64,000 nucleotides of DNA from Sphingomonas sp. Leaf32 (GTDB lineage Bacteria > Pseudomonadota > Alphaproteobacteria > Sphingomonadales > Sphingomonadaceae): assembly GCF_001421765.1 (NCBI RefSeq), contig NZ_LMLA01000007.1, forward strand, positions 521,510 to 585,509, written 5' to 3'. This document shows, piece by piece, positions 18,394 to 27,598 of this stretch. The notes beneath the pieces are model-generated. The model was given only the letters and a program-made list of their open reading frames with translations. It ran no database searches and had not been told where the DNA came from. The position numbers were made by a program, and so were the translations under genes. Each line of letters opens with the position of its first letter. Position 1 is the stretch's first letter.

Positions 18394-19308
18394 ATGTTCG
18401 CTGAGCAGGGCACACCCACGCTGGACCAGTTGAAGGTGCTGCTGACGGTCGTCGATGCCGGCAGCTTCGCAGGCGCTGCCCGCAAGCTGAATCGCGCGAC
18501 GTCCGTCATCAGCTATTCGATCGCCAACCTCGAAGCGCAACTTGGCCTCACGCTGTTCGATCGGGAAACCACGCGCAAACCCCGGCTGACCGAAGCGGGC
18601 CGGATGGTGCTGGCCGAAGCAAGAGCCGTCATCAACGGTATCGACACCCTGCGCGCGAAATCGAAGGGTATGCTGCAAGGGCTGGAATCGGAACTCCACA
18701 TCGTTCTCGACACGCTGTTGCCCGAGTGCCGGGTCGTCGATGCGCTCACCAGCTTTCGCCAGCAATTCCCGACCGTGGCGTTGCGCCTCTATGTCGAATC
18801 GCTCGGCGCCGTGACCAGGCTGGTGCTCGACCGCGTGGCGACGATCGGCGTCGCCGGCCCGCTGGTGAGCGTCGATGGCATCGAGAAGATCGGGGTGGGC
18901 AGCGTCCGCATTGTCGCGGTCGCGGCACCGGGGCATCCGTTGGCCCGGGCGAAGAGCAATGCGCCGGGTGCGGCGCGCGACCATATCCAGCTGGTCCTCA
19001 CCGACCGGTCGACCCTGACGCAGGGGCGCGACATCGGCGTGATCGGCACCAACACCTGGAGGTTGGCAGATCTCAGTTCCAAACACATGCTGCTCAAGGC
19101 GGGCATCGGTTGGGGCAATATGCCGCTTCCCATGATCGAGCACGATCTGGCGACCGGCAAGCTGGTGGAGCTGGTGATGCCGGACAACATCTATGGCGAC
19201 TATTTCATGGATGCCATCTACCGGACCGACACACCGCCGGGGCCGGCGGGTTCATGGCTGATCGAGCGTTTCCGCACGCAGGTCGATGACCTTGGGCGTA
19301 TCATGTAG
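18394..19308 (+). CDS. LysR-family transcriptional regulator
   Basis: The 304-residue protein has the N-terminal winged helix-turn-helix (TLDQLKVLLTVVDAGSFAGAARKLNRATSVISYSIANLE, then LGLTLFDRETTRKPRLTEAGR) followed by a periplasmic-binding-protein-like effector domain. ATG 18394 is chosen over a GTG at 18370 because GAGGGA lies about 8 bases upstream of it. Its divergent neighbour, the NADP-dependent reductase, is the most likely target. Confidence 0.9.
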   Translation: MFAEQGTPTLDQLKVLLTVVDAGSFAGAARKLNRATSVISYSIANLEAQLGLTLFDRETTRKPRLTEAGRMVLAEARAVINGIDTLRAKSKGMLQGLESELHIVLDTLLPECRVVDALTSFRQQFPTVALRLYVESLGAVTRLVLDRVATIGVAGPLVSVDGIEKIGVGSVRIVAVAAPGHPLARAKSNAPGAARDHIQLVLTDRSTLTQGRDIGVIGTNTWRLADLSSKHMLLKAGIGWGNMPLPMIEHDLATGKLVELVMPDNIYGDYFMDAIYRTDTPPGPAGSWLIERFRTQVDDLGRIM

Positions 19309-19364
19309 AATTGATCGAACCTGATGGTCGATTTTATCCAGCTTTTCCGAGTGTCGATGAAATA

Positions 19365-19559
19365 TCACCTCCGCCCCGGCAGCGGCGGCTCCTTCTGGTC
19401 CGCCGCATCGAAAGCATCGGCGCGCGCGATCAGCACGCGACCCAGATCCAGCAGATCCGCGCGCGCCGTGTTCCATACCGCACGGTGCGGGTGCGCCCAC
19501 ACGACGCCGCTGTTGTCGCGCAGATCCTTGAGGAAGGTCGGGGTCGAGTGATGCACCAT
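19365..19559 (-). CDS. Short hypothetical protein, possibly a gene remnant
   Basis: This frame encodes a 64-residue product beginning MVHHSTPTFLKDLRDNSGVV. I do not recognise it. It is divergent from the TetR-type gene, and the natural-looking amino-acid composition suggests a real small gene or the head of a truncated one. No signal peptide or membrane helix is visible. Confidence 0.35.
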   Translation of the reverse strand: MVHHSTPTFLKDLRDNSGVVWAHPHRAVWNTARADLLDLGRVLIARADAFDAADQKEPPLPGRR

Positions 19560-19625
19560 GCAGCTCTAAACGGACGATTCCGTCCTTTGTTGCACCTTCA
19601 TCGATCCATTCATAGGTGTGATGTC

Positions 19626-20264
19626 ATGACCGGAACCGACATGACCGACCGGCCCCGCCGTGGGCGCCCCCCCGCCGGGGAAGCGGGCATGGCGGAAGCG
19701 CGTGTGCTCGATGCGGCCACGGCGCTGTTTCTGGAACAGGGCTTCGGCCGCACGACGCTCGATCAGGTGTCCGACCGCTCGCGCTCGGGCAAGTCGACGC
19801 TGTATGGCCGCTTCACCAGCAAGGAGGCGCTGTTCGAGGCGGTGGTGCGCCGCTCGATCGCGGCGATGTTCGAAGACGTGACCAGCCCCGACCCGGCGCT
19901 GCCCGTTCGCGAGCGGGTGCGCGCGGTCGGGATGGAACTCGCGCGGGCGCTGATGCAATCGCGCTGCGTTGCCCTCATGCGGATCACCGCGGCCGAGGCG
20001 GGCAATTTTCCCGAACTGGCGACGGTCGGGTATCGCGAGAGTTTCGACGGCGCGGCCCGGTTCGTCGCCGAAGCGATCGCGGGCGACGGCGACGGGGTCG
20101 AGGACGCCATGCCCGGTGCGTGCCGTTTCGTGGAACTGGCGCTGCAACCGATGTCGTTTCAGGCGACGTTCGGGGCGTCGCCTGACGAACTGCTGGCCCT
20201 TGCCGATCGAGACATCGACGATGCCCTGCACGTCTTGGCGGCGCGTGGCCTCCTCAAGCCATGA
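19626..20264 (+). CDS. TetR-family transcriptional regulator
   Basis: The 212-residue protein begins with an Arg/Pro-rich tail (RPRRGRPPAGE), then a TetR helix-turn-helix (RVLDAATALFLEQGFGRTTLDQVSDRSRSGKSTLYGRF, then KEALFEAVVRRSI). The C-terminal domain resembles the AefR-like type (ARFVAEAIAGDGDG, then RFVELALQPM). No obvious target gene is adjacent other than the short divergent frame at 19365-19559, whose likely partner may have been lost. Confidence 0.88.
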   Translation: MTGTDMTDRPRRGRPPAGEAGMAEARVLDAATALFLEQGFGRTTLDQVSDRSRSGKSTLYGRFTSKEALFEAVVRRSIAAMFEDVTSPDPALPVRERVRAVGMELARALMQSRCVALMRITAAEAGNFPELATVGYRESFDGAARFVAEAIAGDGDGVEDAMPGACRFVELALQPMSFQATFGASPDELLALADRDIDDALHVLAARGLLKP

Positions 20265-20306
20265 GGACGACGTGCGACACCCGCCCGGTGCCGCACGCAG
20301 GAAGGG

Positions 20307-20813
20307 TCAGACCGTTTCGCCGACCGAGGCGGCACCCTGTGCACGGACCGTCTCGCCGACGGCCGTGTAGCGTTCGCCCAGCGCGTCCCACGCCTCGGCC
20401 ATCGCCATGAACGACGCGCCCTGTTCGCCATGTCCCAGCTTTTTGGCCAGCGAGCCCTGCCCACGGAAGGCGCCACGATAATAGTCGATGCCCGACTGGT
20501 TGCCACCGATCAGGCTGAGGTCGCGCGTCACATCGTCGGGTGCCGCGGCGATCATCTCCGACCGCCCCTTGCCGACACCCTTCATGATCTGGTCCTCGAA
20601 ATCGTTCGGCTGCACCCCGAACTCGTTCAGGAACCCGGCGATCTTGGCCTCATGCCGGGCGGCAAGCTGTCCGAATGCCGTTACGATCTCGCGCACCTCG
20701 GTCAACGTCGCCTTGTCGACCAGCGTCTCCGCACTTTCCTGCCCCTGTTCGCTCGCCGAGCGCAGCGCGTGCAGGCCGGCGATGTGCCATTGGATGATGG
20801 GTTCGTTGGCCAT
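20307..20813 (-). CDS. Ferritin-like stress protein (DUF892/YciF-type, tentative)
   Basis: The 168-residue, largely helical protein begins MANEPIIQWHIAGLHALRSA and contains helical segments AFGQLAARHEAKIAGFLNEF and SFMAMAEAWDALGERYTAV. The pattern suggests a four-helix ferritin-like bundle related to DUF892, but the family match is from general appearance and is uncertain. Expression by the general stress response is supported by an EcfG-type promoter 50-75 bp upstream. The start at 20813 is preferred over an upstream ATG because the promoter and leader lie between them. Confidence 0.6.
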   Translation of the reverse strand: MANEPIIQWHIAGLHALRSASEQGQESAETLVDKATLTEVREIVTAFGQLAARHEAKIAGFLNEFGVQPNDFEDQIMKGVGKGRSEMIAAAPDDVTRDLSLIGGNQSGIDYYRGAFRGQGSLAKKLGHGEQGASFMAMAEAWDALGERYTAVGETVRAQGAASVGETV

Positions 20814-20862
20814 GGTTGCTCCTGAAGGGCTTTCCCCACCAGTATGGACGGGATCGTCCTTT

Positions 20863-20887
20863 AACGACAATGCATGGCGATCGTTCC
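20863..20887 (-). promoter_or_regulatory. EcfG (general stress response) sigma-factor promoter
   Basis: On the minus strand GGAAC (20887-20883) is followed after exactly 16 bases by CGTT (20866-20863). This is the consensus used by the alphaproteobacterial EcfG/SigT sigma factors. It is oriented towards the ferritin-like gene with a leader of about 45 bases. Confidence 0.7.
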
Positions 20888-21082
20888 TGTGAGGGGGGGG
20901 AAGCAGAGAAACTTGTCCCGGGCGGGAGGAACGATCGGGACAATGGTTACCATCCCGTCAGCGATGCATTCCGGTAGCATCGTTGTGGGGTGAGAAGAGG
21001 AACGGCGAACTTGCGGCTGTGGCTGCAGCCAATCACCCGACGTTTCCGACATCCCTGGCAAGAACCTCCCCGTTGCGATCCA

Positions 21083-21535
21083 TCAAGCCGGGATCCGATC
21101 CTGGTCGTTCTGGACGCGGATCGGACGTGATCCCAACTTTGCGCCTGTGACGGCGTCCACCACGATCGGCTCGATCGGGTTTCCGGTCTCGACATCGATG
21201 TACCGGGCAAGTCCGGTGCCGCAATTTCGCTGAGCCCATGCGCCGATGACTGCCAAAACGGGCAGGAAGTCGCGCCCGGCGTCCGTGAGGACATATTCCT
21301 CGCGTGCCGGCTTGAGCGAGTAAAGCTGCTTCGCCAGCAAGCCGCTGGCGGTCAGCGTCGTCAGCCTTGCCGTAAGGATGCCAGGGGAAATGCCCAGACT
21401 CCTGCGAAACTGTTCGAACCGCGTGTGCCCGTCATGGGCGTCGCGAAGAATCAGGATGCTCCAGGCATCGCCGACCGACTCCAACCCCTTGGCGATCGGA
21501 CATGACAGCGCTGTATGCGATTTTTCCAATATCAT
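21083..21535 (-). CDS. HxlR-family transcriptional regulator
   Basis: The 150-residue protein has the HxlR winged-helix layout. An N-terminal cysteine segment (SHTALSCPIAKGLESVGDAWSILILRDA) is followed by TRFEQFRRSLGISPGILTARL and the wing (LAKQLYSLKPAREEYVLTDAGR). The conserved Cys near residue 12 is the redox or electrophile sensor in relatives. It diverges from an SDR gene with paired direct repeats between them, so it probably represses that gene. Confidence 0.9.
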   Translation of the reverse strand: MILEKSHTALSCPIAKGLESVGDAWSILILRDAHDGHTRFEQFRRSLGISPGILTARLTTLTASGLLAKQLYSLKPAREEYVLTDAGRDFLPVLAVIGAWAQRNCGTGLARYIDVETGNPIEPIVVDAVTGAKLGSRPIRVQNDQDRIPA

Positions 21536-21541
21536 ATCGTT

Positions 21542-21574
21542 TTGATAGTGACTAACTTCGAAATTGATAGTAAC
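21542..21574. promoter_or_regulatory. Tandem direct repeat, candidate HxlR operator
   Basis: TTGATAGTGAC (21542-21552) and TTGATAGTAAC (21564-21574) are direct repeats whose starts are 22 bp apart, about two helical turns. They lie in the hxlR-SDR divergent intergenic region. Confidence 0.5.
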
Positions 21575-21616
21575 ACCCTTTCCACCGACGATCCAGACCG
21601 GCATGGATGATATGTG

Positions 21617-22429
21617 ATGAGCAGCACAGGCAAGGGCGTAGCGGTGGTGACCGGGGCATCCTCGGGAATAGGGTTGGTCACGGCGCGCACGCTGGCGGCG
21701 GCCGGCTACAAAGTGTTCGGCACCAGTCGCAAGGCGGTGGCGGACAGCCCCGGTGTCACGATGCTCGTCTGCGACGTGACCGACGAAAACTCGGTAACGG
21801 CGATGATCGGCGAAGTCGTGCGACAGTCGGGCCGGATCGATCTGGTCGTCAATAACGCCGGCATCGGATTGCTCGGCGCGGCCGAAGAATCGTCGATAGC
21901 GCAGGCCCAGCGCCTCTTCGACGTCAACGTGTTCGGCGTGGCGCGGGTCGTGAACGCGGTGCTGCCGATCATGCGCGCACAGAAGAGTGGCCGGATCGTC
22001 AACATGAGTTCGATCCTGGGGCTGATCCCGGCACCCTACAACGCCTTCTACGCCTCCACCAAGTTCGCGATCGAGGGCTATTCGGAGTCGCTCGACCATG
22101 AGGTCCGCGAGTTCGGCATCCGGGTGGTACTGGTGGAACCCGGCGTCACGGCGACGGCCTTCGAGGACAATCTCACTCGGGTGGATCAGCCGATCCAGAC
22201 CTACGCCGCCGGCCGCACCCGCAGCGAGGCGCTGATGCGCGAGTGGGTGGAAAAAGGCGATGACCCCCAGGTGGTCGCCGATACCGTACTCGTTGCGGCA
22301 ACGGCGACCAGGCCGGCGCTGCGCTATTCGGCGGGCAAACAATCCAGACAGATACGGGCATTGCGCCGCTACCTGCCGGAAAAACTGGTCGATCGAGCCT
22401 TGCGCAAGAACAGCGGCTTCACGAGCTAG
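21617..22429 (+). CDS. Short-chain dehydrogenase/reductase
   Basis: The 270-residue SDR has the cofactor motif TGASSGIG, the NNAG motif (VVNNAGIG), the catalytic Ser in VNMSSILGLIPAP and Tyr-x-x-x-Lys in FYASTKFAIEGY. The family oxidises or reduces a carbonyl/alcohol with NAD(P)H; the substrate is unknown. ATG 21617 immediately follows a possible GTG at 21614. It is controlled, by inference, by the divergent HxlR regulator. Confidence 0.9.
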   Translation: MSSTGKGVAVVTGASSGIGLVTARTLAAAGYKVFGTSRKAVADSPGVTMLVCDVTDENSVTAMIGEVVRQSGRIDLVVNNAGIGLLGAAEESSIAQAQRLFDVNVFGVARVVNAVLPIMRAQKSGRIVNMSSILGLIPAPYNAFYASTKFAIEGYSESLDHEVREFGIRVVLVEPGVTATAFEDNLTRVDQPIQTYAAGRTRSEALMREWVEKGDDPQVVADTVLVAATATRPALRYSAGKQSRQIRALRRYLPEKLVDRALRKNSGFTS

Positions 22430-22844
22430 GGCGCGCTCTGTCCGCTGTCGATCGCATGCCGGACATCGAAGGGCATGTACGCGATCAGACACGGCAGCGC
22501 GGATCGTTCGGGACCAAGTGGCGACCGACATGCTCGATCTGCACCGGGACAGTCATCTCCATCAGGTGCGGTCGAGCACGACTGGCGGCGGGAGCGACAA
22601 CCGGGTCCCACCCGACGCCGTGCTACGCGGGCTTTCGAGCCGATAAACCGGTCGCTCGCGCGATGAGGCCGGAAGTGACCGGCCGGAACGATTCGAAATC
22701 GGGATGGAAAGAGTATTCGTGGGCAGGAGACGCGGATCGGCGCGGCGAGGGGATGCCGGTCGCACAGCCACTCCGATGAAAGATTAATGGCACCGTTCTT
22801 CGATCCGACATTACGGGTTTGCCGCGCGCGTTTGTCATAGCAGG
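22430..22844. other. Intergenic DNA, probable control region for the sigma/receptor operon
   Basis: Several frames stay open here, but none shows a recognisable protein or a natural composition. The last 100 bases are more AT-rich (AAAGATTAATGG) and precede the ECF sigma gene, so promoter elements are likely there. I could not assign a specific motif. Confidence 0.4.
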
Positions 22845-23462
22845 ATGGGCGACCGCTATGCCCGTCAGGCCAGGACGCAATTCGAACCCATGCACGACGA
22901 TGCCGACCTTTATGCATGGTTCGGTCGGGAGATCCTTCCGCTCGAACCCGCCCTGATCCGCTATATCCGTCGCAACTGGCGTACGGAGGCCGATGTGCTC
23001 GACATCCGGCAGGAAATATATGAGCGAACGCTGACCGGCGCGCGCGAGGTGTTGCCGCGACAGGCGCGGCCTTACCTTTTTACCGTGGCCCGCAACCACC
23101 TGATAAACCGGGCCAAGCAGATGCGCATCGTTTCTTTCGAAACGGTGGCCGACCTCGAAAGCTGCAATAACTCGGTCGATCTGGCCGCCACCGAGCGGCA
23201 TCTGACCGCGCGGGACGAATTGCGGCGCGCGCAGGCCGGTCTGGATACGTTGCCGCCGCGGTGCCGCGAGGTCGTACGGCTTCGAAAGATGGAGGGACTG
23301 AGCCGGCAGGAGACGGCGGAGCGCATGGGCGTGACGATCGCGACCGTCGAGAAGCAATTGACCCTCGGGATGCGCGCGATGGTCGATTTCATGCTCGGAG
23401 GAACGGGCAAGGTGGTTCGGCCGAAGGTCGAGCAGCTGCTGCGTCGGGAAGAATTGCCATGA
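22845..23462 (+). CDS. FecI-like ECF RNA polymerase sigma factor
   Basis: The 205-residue sigma factor has region 2 (RQARPYLFTVARNHLINRAKQ) and region 4 (LDTLPPRCREVVRLRKMEGLSRQETAERMGVTIATVEKQL), the latter close to the FecI subclass. It is co-translated with the FecR-type gene by ATGA overlap and sits upstream of a TonB-dependent receptor. It most likely directs transcription of that receptor operon when the outer-membrane substrate is bound. The ATG follows AGCAGG. Confidence 0.92.
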   Translation: MGDRYARQARTQFEPMHDDADLYAWFGREILPLEPALIRYIRRNWRTEADVLDIRQEIYERTLTGAREVLPRQARPYLFTVARNHLINRAKQMRIVSFETVADLESCNNSVDLAATERHLTARDELRRAQAGLDTLPPRCREVVRLRKMEGLSRQETAERMGVTIATVEKQLTLGMRAMVDFMLGGTGKVVRPKVEQLLRREELP

Positions 23463-24439
23463 GTACCGCACGCGAGATCGAGCAGCAGGCGGCCGACTGG
23501 CTGATGCGAAGCGAGGAGCCGGGCTGGAGCGCGGCGGACGAAGCCGGGTTGCAGGCGTGGCTCGACCGGTCGATGGCGAACAAGGCCGCGTTCTGGCGGT
23601 TGCGGCATGGCTGGCAACAGGCCGACCGGATCGTCGCGCTCGGTGCGGGCGCACCATCGGTCGCAAGGCGGGCCTGGTCGGGCTTCGGTGCCTCGCCGCG
23701 CTGGTTGACGGCCTTTGCCGCGTCACTGGTGCTTGTATGCACCTCGGTCGTGTATCTGTCGTCTTCGGACGGGACAACCGATCGGGTCGATCCACAGCGG
23801 ATCGCCACGAAGATCGGTGGCCACAAGATCGTGTCGCTGAAAGACGGCAGTCGGATCGAACTGAACACTGCCACGTCGATCCGCGCGGCGGTGACGCCGG
23901 CGCGCCGGCAGATATGGCTCGACCAGGGCGAAGCCTATTTCGAGGTCGCCCATTCGCGCGAACACCCGTTCGTCATCCATGCCGGACCGCGCACGGTCAC
24001 CGTATTGGGCACGAAATTCTCGGTGCGGCGCGAGGGCAACCGGGTGACGGTGTCGGTGGTGGAAGGGCGCGTACGGATCGACGGCACGCCGAAACAGGCC
24101 GCGATGACGACGTCGTCGACCGTGACCACCGGCGATGTCGCGATCGCGCAGGGGGCGTCGATGCTGATCGGCACCCGCCCCCCCGAAGCCATCGAAGCCG
24201 GCCTTGCCTGGCGCGAAGGAATGCTGGCGCTCGATCGGCAAACGCTCGGAGAGGCGGTAGAAGAGTTCAACCGTTACAATGTATTACCGATTGTCATCGA
24301 CGATCCGCGAGTGGCAGCCATCCGAATTGGCGGCACGTTTCAGGCATCGAATGCCAATGCCTTCGTCCGGTTGCTGCACGACGCCTATGGCTTGCGCGTG
24401 ACCCGTCAGGCAGATGCCATAAAAATTTCTTACGAATGA
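23459..24439 (+). CDS. FecR-like anti-sigma/signal-transfer protein
   Basis: The 326-residue protein has an N-terminal DUF4880-like cytoplasmic domain (REIEQQAADWLMRSEEPGWSAADEAGLQAWLD) and one membrane helix (LTAFAASLVLVCTSVVYLS). The FecR periplasmic domain follows (VSLKDGSRIELNTATSI, then WLDQGEAYFEVAHSREHPF, VLGTKFSVRREGN), and then a secretin/TonB short-N-like C-terminal segment (AWREGMLALDRQTLGEAVEEFNRYN). It passes the receptor signal across the inner membrane to the sigma factor. Its start overlaps the sigma gene stop by four bases. Confidence 0.93.
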   Translation: MSTAREIEQQAADWLMRSEEPGWSAADEAGLQAWLDRSMANKAAFWRLRHGWQQADRIVALGAGAPSVARRAWSGFGASPRWLTAFAASLVLVCTSVVYLSSSDGTTDRVDPQRIATKIGGHKIVSLKDGSRIELNTATSIRAAVTPARRQIWLDQGEAYFEVAHSREHPFVIHAGPRTVTVLGTKFSVRREGNRVTVSVVEGRVRIDGTPKQAAMTTSSTVTTGDVAIAQGASMLIGTRPPEAIEAGLAWREGMLALDRQTLGEAVEEFNRYNVLPIVIDDPRVAAIRIGGTFQASNANAFVRLLHDAYGLRVTRQADAIKISYE

Positions 24440-24521
24440 AACAAATCACGTTCCGGGTATTTGCCGGCAATTTGTCTTACCTATCGCCGGGACCCTAGAA
24501 TGCCCGGTTCAGAAGGGGGCA

Positions 24522-27500
24522 ATGATGGGCAGAGGAATCACGACTGTTCTGGTAGCGAGCGTTAGCATTACCGTCATGGCTACACCGGTCTGCGCGGAGA
24601 CCGTGAAGCAAACGTACCGGATTCCGGCGGGTGACCTGAAAATCGCGCTCGACATGTTCGCTCGTCAGTCCGGTCGACAGATACTCTATAAAAGCGACGA
24701 TATTCGCCAGGTGCGCACGCGGGGTGCGGTCGGATCGATGTCCGCCGATGCCGCGCTCGCAGCCGTTCTGGCGCATACCGGATTCGGTGTTCGTTCGGAT
24801 GCTTCGGGTGCCGTCGCCATCGTCCGGCTGCCTGCCACATCCGCGCAGACGGGAACCAGGGGGCCGGACACGGCCGCCACATCCCCCGGTCAGGCCATGG
24901 CCAGTGCCGAACCGGTGGGCGATCAACCGGACCCCGATATCGTCGTGACCGGCATCGTCGGCAGCGTCACGCGCAGCATCAACGCCAAGCGACTGAATTC
25001 GGCGATCGTCGATGCGGTGTCCGCCGAGGATGTCGGCAAGTTCCCCGATACCAACCTCGCCGAATCGCTCCAGCGCATCACCGGCGTCCAGATCAACCGC
25101 AACGCCAACGGCGAAGGGGCCAGCGTCAGTGTGCGCGGCCTGCCGTCCGATTTCACGCTGGCGACGCTGAACGGTTCGACGATCACCAGTCCAGGCGTCG
25201 CCACGCGCACGTTCGACTACAACATGATCTCGCCGGATTTCGTGTCGCAGCTGGTGGTGTACAAATCCGCCCGCGCCGATCTGGAGGATGGCGGAATTGG
25301 TGCCAATGTTGACCTGCAGACTCTGACGCCGTTCGGGGTCGGCAAGCGCCGCGCCCAGATCACCGCGAAGATGCAGGGCGATCCCAGCAGGAACGGCGGC
25401 AAGTTTCAGCCGGACATCACGGCGCTCTACAGCGATCTGTTCGCCGACGGCCGGATCGGTATCACGCTTGGGTTGGATTGGAACAAGCGCTCGTTCCGCA
25501 ACCAGGGCAGCGATGTGCAGCCCTTCTGGCCCACCACGCTGAACGGCAAGGGGCCATATTACGCCTTCATGCAAACGGGCTATTCCAACACCGATTCCAC
25601 GGTCACGACGACGACGGGCTATGCCTCGCTGCAATGGAAGGCGAGCGATACGACCACGGCCACCCTCAACGGCCTGTATTCGAAGCGCAATCTCGACAGC
25701 CGCTCGATCAACTTCGGCATCGTTCCCTTCGCGCCATGGGCACCGGACGCCTATAACGGTCCGGTGACGTTCACCGCCGACCAGAACAATGTGCTGACGA
25801 AGGTGTCCAGCCCCGCGGCATGGTTCGTGTTCACCCAACCGATCACGCGCGAACGCGACGATACCACCAACCTGGATTTCAACGTTCGCACCAATACGGG
25901 CGACTGGGAATTCAGCGAGAGCCTGCAATACAGCCGCTCGAACGACAATAATTTCTGGCAGCGCCCGCAGGTCGGCATCTCGAGCGTGACCAATCTTCCG
26001 CCGGGCATCAAGACGTTCGGCGGGTACGAGATTTTCCCCGGCAAGCCGATCATCGGCTATATCCTCGATCCCGCGCTGAACTATTCCAATCCTGCCGTCT
26101 GGGGCAACGACAAGATCATCATCACCAGCGACGATGCGAGCGACACGCTCAAGGCCGCGAAGATCGACATTACCCGTCGCTTCGCCGGCAGCGTGCTCGA
26201 ATCGATCAAGTTCGGAGGCAAGCTGTCGACACGCGAACGCCCGCACGATCGTTGGTGGCGGCGCTACAATAACGCACCGTTCGACAATGCTGCCGCGGCG
26301 CGGACACCGTTCCAGACCGCGGTCCGGCCCAACTCGCTCGCCAACAATATATTGGGCAAGTATAACGGCCCCGGCGTCCGTCCGTCGCAGCTGTTCTACA
26401 TCGATCCGCAGGCATGGCTGACGGAATATTTCGACGGGAAGTACGAAACCCTCTATAATCAGGGGGCGTTGAGCACCAACAACTTCACCACCAACAGCGT
26501 GACCGAAACCGAACGCGACGCCTATGTGATGGCGAACTTCCGTTCCGAAAGCGCCATCCCGATCAGTGGCAATGTCGGCCTGCGCTACGTCAATGCCAGC
26601 GTGAAGGTCCCGTATCAGGGGGTCAATCTCGACAACCTGAAATTCGACTGCCCGGCGGGCACCGCCAACTGCACCTGGGTCATCCCGCCCGTCACCAACG
26701 AGGTGGGTCGCGGGAAAAGCCATGCGTGGCTGCCCAGCCTGAACGTGTCCGCCGAACTGCGCGACGACATGATGCTGCGCTTCGCCGCCAGCAAGACGAT
26801 GGCGTTCCCGCCGCTCGCCAGCCTCGTGCCGTCGGTCGACGTCAGCGGACTGGCGACACGGCGGATCTCGGTCGGCAACATCAACCTGTCGCCCTATACC
26901 TCGCGCAATCTCGACCTGTCGTGGGAATGGTATTTCAGCCGGTCGTCGGTCGTGTCGGTCGCGCTGTACAACAAGCAGATCACCGGGTTTCTCCAGCCCG
27001 GTTCGTATCAGCGCGTGATCGCGGGACAGAATGTCACCGTCCAGACGACGGTCAACGGGCGGAAAGGCTATGCCCGCGGCGTCGAGGTCGATTACAAGCA
27101 GCAGGTGGGGGCACTGGTCCCGGCCCTGTCGGGGCTGGGGTTCGACGTCAACCTGACCTATTCGACCGGCCAGCAGGACGGGGTGCCGGAATTCAACATT
27201 CCCGCCTCGACCTTTCTCGGCCTGAACAAGCTGACCTATAACGCCAGCCTGTTCTACGAGAAGGCCGGGTTCAGTGCCCTGATCGCGCTGAATCATCGCG
27301 ATCGCTTTCTGGTGGACTCCAACGTCTGGGGTGTTTCGACCACGGAACTGTACATCGAAGCCCGTACCCAGATCGACGCGCAGGCCAGCTACGACATCGG
27401 CCGCAACTTCACGATCTTCGCGAATGTGCAGAATCTGACGAACAAGCCGATCGTGCAGACCGAGGAACTGATCCAGGCGCGCGGGACGCAATATCCCGGC

Positions 27501-27554
27501 ACCTGGACCATGAACGGACGCCGTGTCGCGGCGGGGCTGACCCTGAAATATTGA
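24522..27554 (+). CDS. TonB-dependent receptor with N-terminal signalling (STN) domain
   Basis: This is a 1010-residue outer-membrane transporter. After a signal peptide (VLVASVSITVMATPVCA), residues about 28-105 form an STN domain (YRIPAGDLKIALDMFARQSG, then KSDDIRQVRTRGAVGSMSADAALAAVLAHTG), which contacts FecR-type proteins. The plug starts at DPDIVVTGIVGSVTRSI and includes KFPDTNLAESLQRITGVQI, as in carbohydrate receptors of sphingomonads and Caulobacter. The C terminus ends in RRVAAGLTLKY, the terminal aromatic of a beta-barrel. The linked GH35 enzyme suggests a galactoside substrate, which is inference. Confidence 0.93.
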   Translation: MMGRGITTVLVASVSITVMATPVCAETVKQTYRIPAGDLKIALDMFARQSGRQILYKSDDIRQVRTRGAVGSMSADAALAAVLAHTGFGVRSDASGAVAIVRLPATSAQTGTRGPDTAATSPGQAMASAEPVGDQPDPDIVVTGIVGSVTRSINAKRLNSAIVDAVSAEDVGKFPDTNLAESLQRITGVQINRNANGEGASVSVRGLPSDFTLATLNGSTITSPGVATRTFDYNMISPDFVSQLVVYKSARADLEDGGIGANVDLQTLTPFGVGKRRAQITAKMQGDPSRNGGKFQPDITALYSDLFADGRIGITLGLDWNKRSFRNQGSDVQPFWPTTLNGKGPYYAFMQTGYSNTDSTVTTTTGYASLQWKASDTTTATLNGLYSKRNLDSRSINFGIVPFAPWAPDAYNGPVTFTADQNNVLTKVSSPAAWFVFTQPITRERDDTTNLDFNVRTNTGDWEFSESLQYSRSNDNNFWQRPQVGISSVTNLPPGIKTFGGYEIFPGKPIIGYILDPALNYSNPAVWGNDKIIITSDDASDTLKAAKIDITRRFAGSVLESIKFGGKLSTRERPHDRWWRRYNNAPFDNAAAARTPFQTAVRPNSLANNILGKYNGPGVRPSQLFYIDPQAWLTEYFDGKYETLYNQGALSTNNFTTNSVTETERDAYVMANFRSESAIPISGNVGLRYVNASVKVPYQGVNLDNLKFDCPAGTANCTWVIPPVTNEVGRGKSHAWLPSLNVSAELRDDMMLRFAASKTMAFPPLASLVPSVDVSGLATRRISVGNINLSPYTSRNLDLSWEWYFSRSSVVSVALYNKQITGFLQPGSYQRVIAGQNVTVQTTVNGRKGYARGVEVDYKQQVGALVPALSGLGFDVNLTYSTGQQDGVPEFNIPASTFLGLNKLTYNASLFYEKAGFSALIALNHRDRFLVDSNVWGVSTTELYIEARTQIDAQASYDIGRNFTIFANVQNLTNKPIVQTEELIQARGTQYPGTWTMNGRRVAAGLTLKY

Positions 27555-27564
27555 CCGGAAACAG

Positions 27565-27598
27565 CGCCCCCCGCGTCCATTCGGAGACGCGGGGGGCG
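27565..27598 (+). other. Strong intercistronic hairpin between receptor and GH35 genes
   Basis: CGCCCCCCGCGTC (27565-27577) pairs perfectly with GACGCGGGGGGCG (27586-27598) across an 8-base loop. No T-run follows, so it may stabilise the upstream receptor mRNA or partially terminate transcription, rather than act as a full terminator. Confidence 0.6.

Noticed and set aside
21083..22531. A 482-codon minus-strand frame covering the HxlR gene and more
   Set aside because: Only the last 150 codons match the HxlR family. The upstream part is antisense to the SDR gene.
22456..22779. A 107-codon frame upstream of the ECF sigma gene
   Set aside because: It has a random-looking composition with many Cys/Arg/Gly, no domain and no ribosome site. 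It is treated as intergenic.
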